Below are positions 22,699 to 34,579 of a stretch of DNA of 64,000 bases, piece after piece. Made by a program: the position numbers and the translations under genes. Source of the stretch: Paramecium sonneborni (lineage: Eukaryota; Ciliophora; Oligohymenophorea; Peniculida; Parameciidae); the NCBI GenBank assembly GCA_905182985.1, contig CAJJDN010000006.1, forward strand, positions 622,788-686,787. Reading direction: 5' to 3'. A model generated the notes under the pieces. It had not been told where the DNA came from. It saw only the letters and a list, made by a program, of their open reading frames with translations, and made no database searches. Each line of letters begins with the position of its first letter. Position 1 is the first letter of the stretch.

Positions 22699-23869
22699 AT
22701 GTCAGCTCGAACTTAATATAATGAAGATATTTAGAAATAATTAATTGAAGTAGTAGATACATATGGAGGCAAAAAATGTAAAAGTTGGACATAAGTTGCT
22801 CGTATTTTTGAATTAACAACTGGAATAAAAGTATAAAATACTTTTGATTTGAAAAAAAAGTTAATAAAATTGCTATCATAGATGGGAAATGTTTACTAAT
22901 TATAAAGAAGAATTATCCCAAGATGAATTAAAAGCTTTATATGCAACAGGAGTTAGATGTCGAGGGCGACATAAAGCCGGAAATGAAGAATTCTTTAAAT
23001 TAACAGGAAAAAAGTAAAAATTAAATCTTATTTTTAGATTGTATGTTAATCAATATAGCAAATTAGTTGGTAATTTCTTATTATAAGCAATCAAACTATT
23101 ATGTTAATCCTTTTTTAATTAAATAAAAGTTAAATATAGATAATTAGGATAAGAAAGATTTCATAGCAGAATAAGTTATGTCTCTATACATATTCTATTA
23201 AGAGCTGTAGAAATTAATAAACATCTAGATGACTTCTTGATATAAGAATTGAAACGTTCAGCTGAAAAATTTGAATAATTATTGTTAATATAGGCAGAAC
23301 ATCATGAAGATGAAAGGATTGATAGATTTCAACATTACAGAAAAGTAATTAATAGAAGAGAATTTAAAAAAATTGCATTTTTTCTTGATTATGTGAATGA
23401 ATTAAAATAAATTAGCATAAATTTGTATTAAGAATAAATAGGTAGACACCCATTATTATTTCCTTAAATTGATAAAAATAAATCATCAAAAATCTATTAA
23501 TTATTAATTTGGGAAAATGATTGGTAATCAAAATACAATTTATTTTAAGAATGTGCAGCTAAATCAGATTGGGAAGAATATTCAATGTTAATTAAAAAAA
23601 CAAAAAAAAACGAAGAAAAAAAATAAGTTAAAAAAAAGTCAAATTAGCCACCTTAATAATTTGAATAATAAATAATTCAATCTGAAGATATTATTAATTC
23701 AGAAATAATAATTGAACCTGAGACTAATAAATTAAAATTAAATTCTTACGATTTAATATCAACAGCTACACATAAAGTTTGTAATAATGCTTCTAAATAA
23801 TAAATCAAATAATTGGATAAACAAGAATTAAAATCATTTAGAGGTCACTATTATAGAGAAGGTTAAATA
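22699..23869 (+). pseudogene. Left, 3'-truncated copy of the SANT/MYB-like gene
   Basis: Identical to 23943-25113: same start (MSARTQYNEDIQKQLIEVV) and same exons, but cut at the N before the C-terminal acidic part. Probably a duplicated contig end rather than a second locus. Confidence 0.8.
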
Positions 23870-23870
23870 N
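23870..23870. other. Assembly gap (single N)
   Basis: One unknown base between two identical 1,243-bp segments. Confidence 0.95.
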
Positions 23871-23942
23871 AAAATAATTTTCCAAAAATCATATTCTAAA
23901 TGTATAGATGATGAAAATAAGAAATTAATTTTATCTTCTACC

Positions 23943-25305
23943 ATGTCAGCTCGAACTTAATATAATGAAGATATTTAGAAATAATTAATTGAAGTAGTAG
24001 ATACATATGGAGGCAAAAAATGTAAAAGTTGGACATAAGTTGCTCGTATTTTTGAATTAACAACTGGAATAAAAGTATAAAATACTTTTGATTTGAAAAA
24101 AAAGTTAATAAAATTGCTATCATAGATGGGAAATGTTTACTAATTATAAAGAAGAATTATCCCAAGATGAATTAAAAGCTTTATATGCAACAGGAGTTAG
24201 ATGTCGAGGGCGACATAAAGCCGGAAATGAAGAATTCTTTAAATTAACAGGAAAAAAGTAAAAATTAAATCTTATTTTTAGATTGTATGTTAATCAATAT
24301 AGCAAATTAGTTGGTAATTTCTTATTATAAGCAATCAAACTATTATGTTAATCCTTTTTTAATTAAATAAAAGTTAAATATAGATAATTAGGATAAGAAA
24401 GATTTCATAGCAGAATAAGTTATGTCTCTATACATATTCTATTAAGAGCTGTAGAAATTAATAAACATCTAGATGACTTCTTGATATAAGAATTGAAACG
24501 TTCAGCTGAAAAATTTGAATAATTATTGTTAATATAGGCAGAACATCATGAAGATGAAAGGATTGATAGATTTCAACATTACAGAAAAGTAATTAATAGA
24601 AGAGAATTTAAAAAAATTGCATTTTTTCTTGATTATGTGAATGAATTAAAATAAATTAGCATAAATTTGTATTAAGAATAAATAGGTAGACACCCATTAT
24701 TATTTCCTTAAATTGATAAAAATAAATCATCAAAAATCTATTAATTATTAATTTGGGAAAATGATTGGTAATCAAAATACAATTTATTTTAAGAATGTGC
24801 AGCTAAATCAGATTGGGAAGAATATTCAATGTTAATTAAAAAAACAAAAAAAAACGAAGAAAAAAAATAAGTTAAAAAAAAGTCAAATTAGCCACCTTAA
24901 TAATTTGAATAATAAATAATTCAATCTGAAGATATTATTAATTCAGAAATAATAATTGAACCTGAGACTAATAAATTAAAATTAAATTCTTACGATTTAA
25001 TATCAACAGCTACACATAAAGTTTGTAATAATGCTTCTAAATAATAAATCAAATAATTGGATAAACAAGAATTAAAATCATTTAGAGGTCACTATTATAG
25101 AGAAGGTTAAATAAGAACAAAAGGATTAACAACAATCTTATTTGATACAGATATGAGATCAGATGAAGAGGAAGTGGATTAATATTAAAATATTGAAGAA
25201 AATAGAAAAGAATTTTTTGATAAAATGGAAGAATTATATGATTATGTTTTTGGAGGAAAGGCTAGTTTAGTCTCTTTCGAAAAAAATTAACCAATTCTGA
25301 ATTGA
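23943..25305 (+). CDS. SANT/MYB-like domain protein
   Basis: ATG 23943 to TGA 25303-25305. The N-terminus resembles a single SANT/MYB repeat: QLIEVVDTYGGKKCKSWTQ, VARIFELTTGIK, then after a junction NCYHRWEMFTNYKEELSQDE, with Trp residues at the expected spacing. A 24-nt intron near 24257-24280 follows the basic RCRGRHKAGNEEFFKL. The rest is helical (ISYVSIHILLRAVEINKH, RIDRFQHYRKVINRREF), then Lys/Glu/Gln-rich, ending with MEELYDYVFGGKASLVSFEK. The first exon-exon junction (24070-24125) cannot be put in frame with a consensus intron, and a run of eight A lies there, so a base-count error is possible. Probably a nuclear DNA- or chromatin-binding protein (inference). Confidence 0.7.
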
Positions 25306-25392
25306 ATTTCAGCCATTTTCATAAATTTCATCATTTTTATTTTTTAAACAAAAGTTGATATAAAAATATATACTATAATATTTGATATTCTT

Positions 25393-25780
25393 TATAAGTT
25401 AGCATTCAAATGAAGAAATTATAAATATTCTCACTAATTTATTAGAAAACAATATTTATAGACATAAAAAACATCTTGAGAAATGCATAATAATCATTTA
25501 TGAATAACTTGAAGTGTTTTAATCAAATGAAGAAATATCTGAAACTTCTTTTATAGAAGAAGAATTTTTCAGTTAAAGCCTCTTTGAATAAAATTAATAT
25601 TTGCAAAATAGTAAATCTTCAATGAAGTAATAGAAAAATTGTTATACTAGATTATATAATGTGTAATGTAATTTATCAAAAATGATATTAAATTCAATAA
25701 AAATCATACGTCATTATTAATATTTGATCATATATATATGCAGCATAAATTTATATCATAAGATATATTAAAAGTATTGA
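25393..25780 (+). CDS. Coding-like ORF without start, just upstream of HPPD
   Basis: TGA-free frame with protein-like composition: SNEEIINILTNLLENN, HKKHLEKCIIIIYEQLEVFQ, EISETSFIEEEFF. No ATG begins it, and its stop (25778-25780) lies only 6 bp before the HPPD start. Perhaps an exon of a gene with an unrecognised upstream exon, or a decayed remnant. No domain recognised. Confidence 0.3.
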
Positions 25781-25786
25781 AAGACA

Positions 25787-27033
25787 ATGGCTGACTAACT
25801 TAAACAAAGACCTGAAGGAGGAAAATTCTATGGGTTTGATCATATTCATTTTTGGGTTGGAAATGCACTCTAAGCAGCATCATTTTATGTGACGCGCTTT
25901 GGATTTCAATATTATGCTTATAGGTATTTCCATATATATATAATTAAATAGAGGACTTGAAACAGGAGTAAGAGATGTAGTTACACATGTTTTAAGAAAT
26001 GGAGAAGGAGTTTTCTTTGCTTTTTCAAGTCCATATGGTCCATAAAATGAAATAATGAATACACATTAATCTAAACATGGTGATGGTGTTAGAGATGTAG
26101 CTTTTAGAGTAGAAGATACTAGAGCACTTTATGATAAAGCAATGGCTAAAGGGGCTAAATCAATTCGACCACCAAAAGAAGATAAAGATGAACATGGAAG
26201 TGTTATATTAGCTTCCATTTAAACATATGGTGATACTATTCACACCTTTGTCTAAAGAAATGATTATAAAGGTTTCTTTTTACCTGGATTTACAAGACAT
26301 CCTAAAATTGATCCTATTAATACACTTTTACCACCTGTAGAGTTTTTATTAGTAGATCATGTTGTTGGTAATCAACCTGAACATGAAATGGTTCCTGTTG
26401 CTGAATGGTATGAAAAAACTTTAGATTTCCACAGATTTTGGTCAGTTGATGATTCTATTCTACACACTGATTATTCATCACTTTAATCTATTGTTGTTTC
26501 AGATTTTGATGAAGTTATCAAAATGCCTATTAATGAACCTGCTCATGGCAAAAAAGTATCTTAAATTTAAGAATATGTTGATTATTACAGTGGACCTGGA
26601 GTAATTATTTTTTTTATTTTAGGTTTAACATATTGCATTAAAAACAGATAACATTTTAAAAGAAGTTGAAGCTATGAGAGCTAGAGGACTTGATTTCCTT
26701 TCTATTCCTGATACTTATTATGATAATTTAAGAAAGAACATTCCTCATATGAATTTCAAGATTTCTGAAGATATTGATCTTATTTAAAAGAATAAGATTT
26801 TAGTTGATTATGATGATAAAGGTATTATAATTTTTATTATTTTAGGATATCTTTTATAAATATTTACTAAACCATTAGAAGATAGACCAACATTATTTAT
26901 AGAAATCATCTAAAGAAGAAATCATTCAGGATTTGGTGCTGGTAATTTCAAATCTCTCTTCTAATCAATTGAATTAGAATAATCAATTAGAGGAAATTTA
27001 ACAGATAATCCTAAATACAAAGCTCCATATTGA
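25787..27033 (+). CDS. HPD: 4-hydroxyphenylpyruvate dioxygenase
   Basis: Converts 4-hydroxyphenylpyruvate to homogentisate with O2 and Fe(II), the second step of tyrosine breakdown. ATG 25787, introns 25924-25951, 26601-26622 and 26822-26845, TGA 27031-27033. N-terminal vicinal-oxygen-chelate half: FYGFDHIHFWVGNALQAASF, GDGVRDVAFRVEDTRAL. C-terminal catalytic half: LLVDHVVGNQPEHEM, HRFWSVDDSILHTDYSSL, PGVQHIALKTDNIL, LLQIFTKPLEDRPTLFIEII, then RRNHSGFGAGNFKSLFQSIE. Iron ligands are the His in VDHVVG, the His in QHIALKT and the Glu in FIEII; all present. The FGAGNFKSLF C-terminal gate helix is intact. Full length (about 390 aa) and predicted active. Confidence 0.97.
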
Positions 27034-27119
27034 AAATTTACAAAATATTATATGTAAATTTATGTAAATATATATATATATATATTATTAAATCAATTGA
27101 CTTTAAATGTTATACTAAA

Positions 27120-28153
27120 TCAATTTATATCTGAGAACTCTTATATAGTTCTCTTATTTTTTCTTTATTAAACTGTTGGTCTTTCAATCATCTATTATTC
27201 TAAATAGCTTTCAGATTCCTGTAAATTTGAAGTTTTCTTAGCAGGAGGAGGACCAAATCCAAAAATTGGTAAATTCTTTGCTCTCTCTTTTATTGGATTT
27301 TCTATCTTTTATTAATTGCTTTAATTTTCAGTCTTTTATTGTTGTATAGGAGGAGACTATTGAGATTCTATTGAATTTTATTGAACTAGAGGGGATTATT
27401 TATTGATATTATTTTAAATATCTTCATCATTAGATTTTTTGTTTTAATAACCAAAAACAACATTTTTATTTTTTTCAGATTGTTATTCAGATTTTTTTTC
27501 ATTTAATGATTACTATTTAAATTCTTAAGGAGGTTTTTATTGAGGAACATATGGTTTTCCTTAAACAAACTCGTTTTTTTATATTTTCTCTTTATCCTAC
27601 TTCAAAAAAGGATTATTAGAAAAATTATTTTGAATAGAGGTTTTTTCTATCTAAGTTTATTATTTTGGTTATTATTCTGTTTAATTTAACTAATTTGAAC
27701 ATGTTAAATTAGATTAATCAGATTGTTATTTCTCCAAATTTGGTTAATTTTCATTTAGGATAGGTTAGTTAGGATAATTATTAGTTATTGTTTAACTTTC
27801 AATCTTTCTTATTGGAACATTTGATTAATCTGATTAGTTTTATGTCTAATTACTATTTTTTATTTAAGGTTGATTCTATTCCTCCTATTTTTTAAACTAA
27901 ATGCTTTATTTGACAGCTCCTTAGAATTTTTCTTATACTTAGGTGTTGCCTCCAGAGAATTTTTTCTTTAAATCTGAAAATGAATTTGAACTTTATTAAC
28001 CTGAAGGAAGTTATTGAGAATTATCTATTTTTAGGATATATACTAACTTTAAGTATGTTCTTTTTTCATTAATTTACAGTTTCGACATAGTTGTTCAGGT
28101 CCCATCCTTGTATCTGTCATATCCATGACAAATCTATTGCATGCCTATGACAT
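27120..28153 (-). CDS. Glutamine-rich protein with an N-terminal Cys-x2-Cys motif
   Basis: ATG 28151-28153 to TGA 27120-27122, with one 23-nt intron (GTTAGT..AAATAG) near 28019-28041. The conserved-looking N-terminus contains ACNRFVMDMTDTRMGPEQLC followed by RNCKLMKKEH, suggesting a small zinc-binding module (Cys spacing 5..22..25, with a later His). The remaining about 270 residues are Gln/Ser/Asn/Lys-rich and probably disordered (ENQPNLEKQQSDQSNL), with a proline-glycine motif GFGPPPAKKTS near the C-terminus. Convergent with HPPD (86 bp between stops). Function unknown. Confidence 0.65.
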
Positions 28154-28619
28154 AATAAATTTTTTTTTGGAATATTAATTTACAATTTTCTAACTTCTTT
28201 AATATTAAATGATAGAATTACAGATAATAATAGTCTAAATAAATTATATTTATTAAAAAAGGATATTGATATAATCATGTAATTGATTTTACTTATTTTA
28301 ATTACTATTGATACATTATTCTATAAAAAATTTATTTTATTTTAGTAATAATTTTATATTTAATTACATTTTAAAATAGTAAATATATTATTCACTTTAT
28401 TTCTGAAATCTATATTATTAATCTTTATTGATTTTTAAAATATAGATTATACTTTATTTATTTTCAATTTGAATAAATAAGCAAAAAATATTATTATATT
28501 TTTCTTTCTTTATTTTAAGTAATTTATTATCTAAAATAAAGAATTTAATATTTATGATAAAAAATCCTAATTCATTATAATTAAAGTTTATATTCTTTAA
28601 TAAATAAATATAAAATAAT
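28154..28619. other. Very A+T-rich divergent intergenic interval
   Basis: Separates the starts of the Q-rich protein (minus) and the next plus-strand gene. All frames are short. Likely holds two promoters. No motif stands out from the A/T background. Confidence 0.45.
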
Positions 28620-29538
28620 ATGACTGAATCAGAATACTCACAATTTCTATTTGAAAAGCATGATCCAAATAAATTCAATAAATATGAGGAAATAAAATAT
28701 CTTAGAGGGTTCAGGTTGCCTAATGATAAGAATAGTACAATTTATTTATTGGATGATGATGGAGGGTAAATAATTTCTTGAATTTAGTTGGTGTGATATA
28801 AATGGTTGTTACTATAATTTAGAAGGTGAACCTAGTGGTTGGATTATTTTATCAAGAGATGGGAAGAAATTTATGAAATTTAGTATGAATTCTGAATTTG
28901 TTTATGAAAAGCCAAATCTTTATTATTCAAATAAGTCATTTAATATAATACTTTAGAAATAATAAGATTAATAAAAATAATAGCCTTAAATAGAATTTAA
29001 AAAATAATAATAAAATCAACCTAATTAAGAAAATTAAAAGAAGTAAGAGAATAAAAAAAAAGATAAATAAAAAGTAAATGATGGCGAAAAAGTTAAGTAT
29101 AATTAAGAAAAAGTAAAGGATTAAATATAAAGTGAAAAAGAAGAATAAAGTGATTTATATATTGAAAAAATTGATAAATAGCTATCAAATGAAATAAGCA
29201 ATTCAAAAGTTGATCAAAAAAATGATTAAGAAAAAGAATCAAATAAATAAAAGGATAGATAAAAAAAAGATAAAAGAAACAAAAATAAAAAAAAGGAAGA
29301 TAATTAAAACAATGGTGAATCAAAGAAATATTATATATTAAATATCAACGAAAATACTTTGATCAAAGAGTAGTTTATCAAATGTCTGATTGAAGAGTAC
29401 AAAATTAAAGAAGATGAAATATTAGAATATAATGAAAATATCTTAAAACTAGTTTAAGAGAAAGATGCTATAAAATTATATAGATTGAACTAAAAGGATT
29501 AAACTGATAAAGTTTAGAAATTCATTGTCTCCACATGA
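28620..29538 (+). CDS. Lysine/glutamine-rich charged protein, about 298 aa
   Basis: ATG 28620 to TGA 29536-29538, one 22-nt intron at about 28768-28789. The N-terminal about 110 residues look folded (KYLRGFRLPNDKNSTIYLL, GGWCDINGCYYNLEGEPSGW, IILSRDGKKFMKFSM). A roughly 110-residue Lys/Gln/Asp-rich stretch of near-repetitive KQK/KDK/QEK character follows, then a C-terminal helical part (ENTLIKEQFIKCLIEEYKI). Family not recognised. The GWCDINGCYYNLEGxPSGW piece may be a small beta domain. Confidence 0.65.
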
Positions 29539-29730
29539 AATTATAAATCTTTTATCAAATATTAAAATTTATTGATAAGAATTATTTGATAAAGTAAATC
29601 AATGCAAATATCTTCATATTAATTAAATATTTTAAAGTTCTTAAGTTTATAACACTCTTATGAAGTAATTAAGGAAATAAAGTTGTAGATTCTAAATTAT
29701 TGAATAAATAATTAGTATAATTAAATAAAT

Positions 29731-30760
29731 ATGAAATCCATTTTAACATAAGCATCAAAATTACCTAAATATTATGCTGATTTTAATGTTAAATAGCCTT
29801 AACATTATTGGGATTATGATAATTATAAGATTAAATTTGGGTATATATAAGGTTAATGAAGACATTAAGACGATTATGAAATATACGAGAAAATTGGTTT
29901 TGGCAAATATTCCGAAGTATTCTAAGGAGTTTCAATTATGAATCATTAAAATGTAGTTATCAAAGTTTTAAAACCAAATGTACCTGAGAAATTAAATAGA
30001 GAGGTTTTGGTTTTAAAGAATTTAAAAGATCATCCATTAGTTACAGAATTATTAGATGTAGTTTAAGATTACAGCAGTTTAAGATAATCTTTAATATTTA
30101 AATAAGAATGTTTGATAAATTTGAAAGATATTCGTTATTATTAATCATTGATGCCAATAAAATTTTTAATAAAAAGTCTTCTAGAAGTTTTAGATTATGC
30201 TCATTCAATAGGAATATTTCATCGAGATATCAAACCTCATAATATATTAACAGATAGCAAATTTTCTTGTAAAAATCATAATATTTAAATTAGATTTAAA
30301 ATTATTAGATTGGGGACTTGCAGAATTTTATCATCCCAATAAAGAATACAATACAAGAGTTGCTTCTAGGTATTTTAAATCTCCAGAAGTATTACTTGAT
30401 TATAGATAATATCATCATTCTATAGATTCTTGGGGAGTTGGTTGTTTAATGGCTGGTATGATATTTTAGAAAGAACCTTTTTTTGCTGGTCTTAACAATG
30501 AGGATCAATTAATCAAGATTGTAAATGTTTTAGGAAGTGATGTTTTAAATTAATATTTGGAAAAATGGAAAATTAATTTACCTACAAGATATCCAAAATT
30601 CCCATATTCTACTGAAAAAAGATTTGAATTATTTATTAATAAAGAAAATAAACACTTATGTACTCCTGAAGCTATCGATTTATTGAAGAAATTACTCATT
30701 TTTGATCATTCAGAAAGAATATTACCAAAAGATGCACTTCAACATCCATTTTTTTAATGA
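29731..30760 (+). CDS. CK2alpha: Casein kinase II catalytic subunit (CK2 alpha)
   Basis: Constitutively active acidophilic Ser/Thr kinase. ATG 29731 to TGA 30758-30760, introns of 21 nt near 29839-29859 and 25 nt near 30269-30293. CK2-specific features: [93 protein letters not shown] (DWG instead of DFG, as in CK2), [37 protein letters not shown] and the terminal [20 protein letters not shown]. The ATP lysine (VVIKVLKPN), HRD and DWG Asp are all present. The basic K-rich stretch after VVIKVLKP is shorter than in animal CK2. About 328 aa and intact. Confidence 0.95.
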
Positions 30761-30882
30761 GTTCATAATAATAATAATTGTAGAGTAGACTAAAATTTAT
30801 ATTATGGATTATAAACTTATAAAAAAATATATTGATAAACAATATTGATTAATTCCTACATAATTCTTATATTATAAAAATA

Positions 30883-32228
30883 ATGAAATAGTCAAAACAA
30901 CCTTAGAATTAAGTTCATGATGATTAATTTTCTGGATCCAATACTCCAAATGTTCATGGATTATTTTTACCATAAACGATGACAATGGGTGTAATATAAT
31001 TAATAAAATGAAAGTAAATATCCGAGGATAGAAAAGGAGAAGATTAAAGACTAAAATTAATTAGAGCATCTACTGATCCTTACGAAGCATTTAAGGATGA
31101 TGATTTTTTATATCCAACTAAAGAAGATGAAATGAATCTTTGGCAAAAATATTCTGGAGATTATATATAAGGAATGCCTGTATTACCAACAGGAAAATGT
31201 AGTTTGTTTTGTAATATTGTTTGTTGTTTTTATTTTCTTATATTTGGTTTAGTTTTTGTTGGAATAGCTGGCAGTATTACAGAAGTAAGAATTAAATATA
31301 TATTTATGTAGATTAGATTAAATTATGGAAAAGAATGCGAAGGTAAACAATAATGTATTGTTGATTTTATTATTGAAAAAAATACCTATGGACCATTTTT
31401 TTTATACTATGAATTAAATGAATTTTATACTAGTCATTCAGAGTAAGATTAGAAGTTTTAACTATTAGTTTTGCATAATCAATCAGTCCAAAATAGATGA
31501 AGGGATATGAATTAACTGATGAAGAATATGATGTTTATTGTCCTGATACATAATCATTTCAATCTCTTCAAAGACCTGAAGAATTTAATAAAAGTTATGC
31601 TGGTTTTATGATAGACTTAAATAAAAAAGTCAATCCTTGTGGAATAGCTGCCAAATATATATTTAATGGTATTTATATTATTAATTATATAGATTCCTTT
31701 TTACTCTTTGATCTTAATAGTGAAGCTCCTGCACCTTTGGCTCTCAATTCAACAGCTATTGCTTTCTCAGTTGATTTAGAATATAAATATTCAAGAACCT
31801 AAAATTCATAATTTAGGTAATGGTTAGATCTAGATGATGGTAATCATATTCTTAATTAACAATCTAGAAAAAATCATAAATTGGTTTAATATTCAATCTT
31901 TACCATTGGTTAGAAAATTATATGCTAGATATGATAACGATTTATCAGCTGGAAAATATAGTATTGTAATTTAAAATAGTAATTTTAATTATAATCTCTA
32001 TTAGATTATCCAACCTAAATATTTGGAGGAGAAAAATACCTAATAATTACCACTCTATCTTCATTTGGTAGCAAAAATTTTTCTTTTGGCTATTTGCTTA
32101 TTGCAACTGCAGGTGTTTAATTTTTAAGTGCTCTCATTATTTACATTAAGCATAGAATTGTAGAGAAGAAAGAAAAACATGAATAAAAAATACATGCAGA
32201 TTTAAAACTTAAAGAAAAATCCGATTGA
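30883..32228 (+). CDS. CDC50: CDC50/LEM3-family beta subunit of phospholipid flippase
   Basis: Chaperone and regulatory subunit of P4-ATPases, needed for exit from the ER and for flipping (known of the family). ATG 30883 to TGA 32226-32228, about five introns of 22-28 nt. First membrane span: IVCCFYFLIFGLVFVGIAGS. The ectodomain contains QQCIVDFIIEKNTYGPFFLY, YELNEFYTSHSDFAQSI, KGYELTDEEYDVYCPDT, KKVNPCGIAAKYIFND (the NPCG motif) and YPTQIFGGEKYLIITTLSSFG. The second span is FGYLLIATAGVQFLSALIIY, and the tail is Lys/Glu-rich. The four ectodomain cysteines that make the conserved disulphides can be seen. Intact, and 2.35 kb upstream of a P4-ATPase on the same strand. Confidence 0.93.
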
Positions 32229-32409
32229 TAGTTTCCTTATATATAAAAGTTATTATTAAAAATATATGCATTTTTTCCTTAAATACTTATTGATTTTATT
32301 TTTAATTATTTTTTAGAGTTTTTTTCTATATATTAGAGATATTAATTAATCTATCAATAAAATCTTCCATTAAATTTATAAGCTCTATATATTAATTTAA
32401 TTTTTATAA

Positions 32410-32805
32410 ATGATAAAAACAAGAAAATCAATGAGAGCTATAGAGTAATAAACAAATAAGTTTTATGAATTTCTTATTGAGATGCAACCTAAAAATTATA
32501 GTACTTAACCTTATAATAGAAAGTCTCAAAAAAAATTTTAAAATCTTCATTTCCCAAAAGTTGACAATTCCAATTCAAAAGACCCTTTTCTAAATAATTT
32601 AAAAGTTACAACATTAGACCTTGTTAAAAATTTTGATTATATGGATCCTAATGATGTTACTTTTCAACTCAATTAAATGGTTAAATAATAATCTTTCATT
32701 TCATCAACAAAACCCTTCTCTCGAATACATTAAAGATCATAGCCTAAACACAGAAATCCTAATAAATCACTATTCGAGATTTCTAAAACAATTAAAATTA
32801 TATGA
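32410..32805 (+). CDS. Small basic protein, 131 aa, unknown
   Basis: Single exon, ATG 32410 to TGA 32803-32805, open in code 6 with several TAA Gln codons. Polar and basic with possible motifs EFLIEMQPKNYSTQPYNRKS and FDYMDPNDVTFQLNQM, and a Ser/Arg/Lys-rich C-terminus (STKPFSRIHQRSQPKHRNP). No domain, signal or membrane segment. Lies between CDC50 and the WEE1-like gene on the same strand. Confidence 0.6.
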
Positions 32806-33468
32806 TTGATATTCTAATATTTGATTAAATCCAATTCATCTAATACATGTATTTGATTTTTAATTTATTAATTTACAATATTTATTTTCATATTTAAAAA
32901 TAGACCTTTACTATTATTCTCATCAACTCAAGATTAAGTCTTAATTATACATTCTTTTTATTGAAGACTATAGAATAAAATTTTGAAAATCTAGGCTTGT
33001 TGACTCCTTAGAAATTACAAAAATTCTCTATTTGGAAATGAAATGAAAATATAATCATTAATGATATTTGTTTCTTAAAATTTATATTTATAATCTGAAA
33101 AAATAAGAGCTCTTAAGATTGATTTTTTATCATAAAATATAAGCATTAATTCATAGATAAAGTATTAAAATAACTCATTCTAATTTGTCTAATAAATAAA
33201 TTCTTATTTTTTAAATTAATAAAATAGATAATTAATACTATACTGTTAAGTATATTAGAAGATCATATTTAAAATTGATCAGATGTATATTCATTTAATA
33301 AGGATTCTCAAAATAATTAAGAATATTTTTTTTGTTTAAATTCAAATTTTTCTTTAAAAATAATATAAATGGAAATGATAGAGGTATATTAAAAATATAT
33401 TAAATTGTAATGGTATTATATTTAATTGAATTTACATAAGCCAATATTTTATTACAATTATTAATTTA
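32806..33468. other. A+T-rich interval upstream of the WEE1-like gene
   Basis: About 660 bp without a sustained frame on either strand. Nothing recognisable. Confidence 0.45.
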
Positions 33469-34529
33469 ATGTTTTCTCCGCCAAAAGTGCATCCTTTTGA
33501 AGAAAATTACATTCAGAAAGTGTTAATGGATATTGAACGCAGCCCATTATTGTAATATGAAATACCTTCTGATCTTTAATTATTGTATACGATTGATATA
33601 TGATATTTAGTAAATCTTAAAGTTTATTATGCGATGATGATCAGCAATCACCTTTTCAGGCTTCTAGAAATTTACCACTTTAAAGGTTCAATTCAGAGGT
33701 GTTTCATGATTTTTCAGGGTGTCAATAATAAATAATAGGAGATAATAATAAATTTTTGAAAACAAGAAAATTTAGAGCTGACTTATCGAAATTCACAGGA
33801 GATTTTGAAGTGATACATCAAATAGGAAGAGGTTCAAAGGGAGTAGTTTTTAAAGTGTTATCAAAAGTTGATGGATTGTATTATGCAGCAAAAAAGGTAC
33901 CAATGGAGGATAATATTTAAACTTTGACATTGGATGGACAAGTGCAATTTAATTGCTGTTATCAACATTAAGGATTTTTGTATATAATAATGGAACATTG
34001 TGAGTATTCTTTAAAGTAAAGACTTATGTAAAGAGTTTACGAATCAGAAATTCGATAGATAATAGTAGATGTTTGTGAAGCCTTATAAAACTTCCCTTAA
34101 CCACATCTACATATTCATGGTGGAAATGTATTGCTAAGCAAACAAATGAAGTATAAATTAAGTGATTATGGATATTCAAATAATACAGTTCATTCTGCCC
34201 CTGAAAAAATAAAGAGCAAATTATCAGATATTTATTAGCTAGGGGTTTTACTTATGGAATTAATGTTAGAAAAAGAATTAAGTTAGATTAGTTCTTTGGT
34301 TTTACAGAAATTCGATAATTTATCATATTATTCAGTATCATTGAAATAATAAATCAAAAAAATGGTATCAGTGATTCCTGATCAGAGACCAGATATTTAA
34401 TAATTAATTAATTTTGCTAAAGTAAACTTAGATTAAGAATTAACTTTACTTCAAGAGTAGAATGCTGAATTGTAAAAATAAATTGATCAAGTAAAGCCAA
34501 AAAGCAGAAGAAGAATTTAGAGTGAATGA
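33469..34529 (+). CDS. WEE1/MYT1-like pseudokinase
   Basis: ATG 33469, one 26-nt intron (33585-33610), TGA 34527-34529; about 344 aa. The N-lobe is WEE1-like: FEVIHQIGRGSKGVVFKVL (Gly-loop near residues 111-118) and LYYAAKKVPM with the ATP lysine at about 133. The alpha-C region is unusually short and I see no clear Glu partner. The catalytic loop reads HLHIHGGNVLL (about residues 204-213) where active members have HLDxKPxN: the catalytic Asp is His and the Lys is also lost. DFG is DYG (about 224). The activation segment is very short, passing straight to SAPEKI. A C-terminal coiled coil (ELTLLQEQNAELQKQIDQV) ends the protein. The frame is intact, so a maintained pseudokinase with a scaffold or regulatory role is the likely reading. 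Confidence 0.75.
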
Positions 34530-34579
34530 TTTTAATTAATAGTTGATCTATATTCATAGTTTTTAAAATATTAAGTTAA

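Larger units (their letters stand above)
22627..25113. repeat. 1,243-bp exact direct repeat flanking one N (22627-23869 = 23871-25113)
   Basis: Offset 1,244 with a single N at 23870. The left copy stops in the middle of a coding region; the right copy runs on to the natural end of the gene. Same signature as the join at 15225, so an unmerged contig overlap is the simplest reading. Confidence 0.9.
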
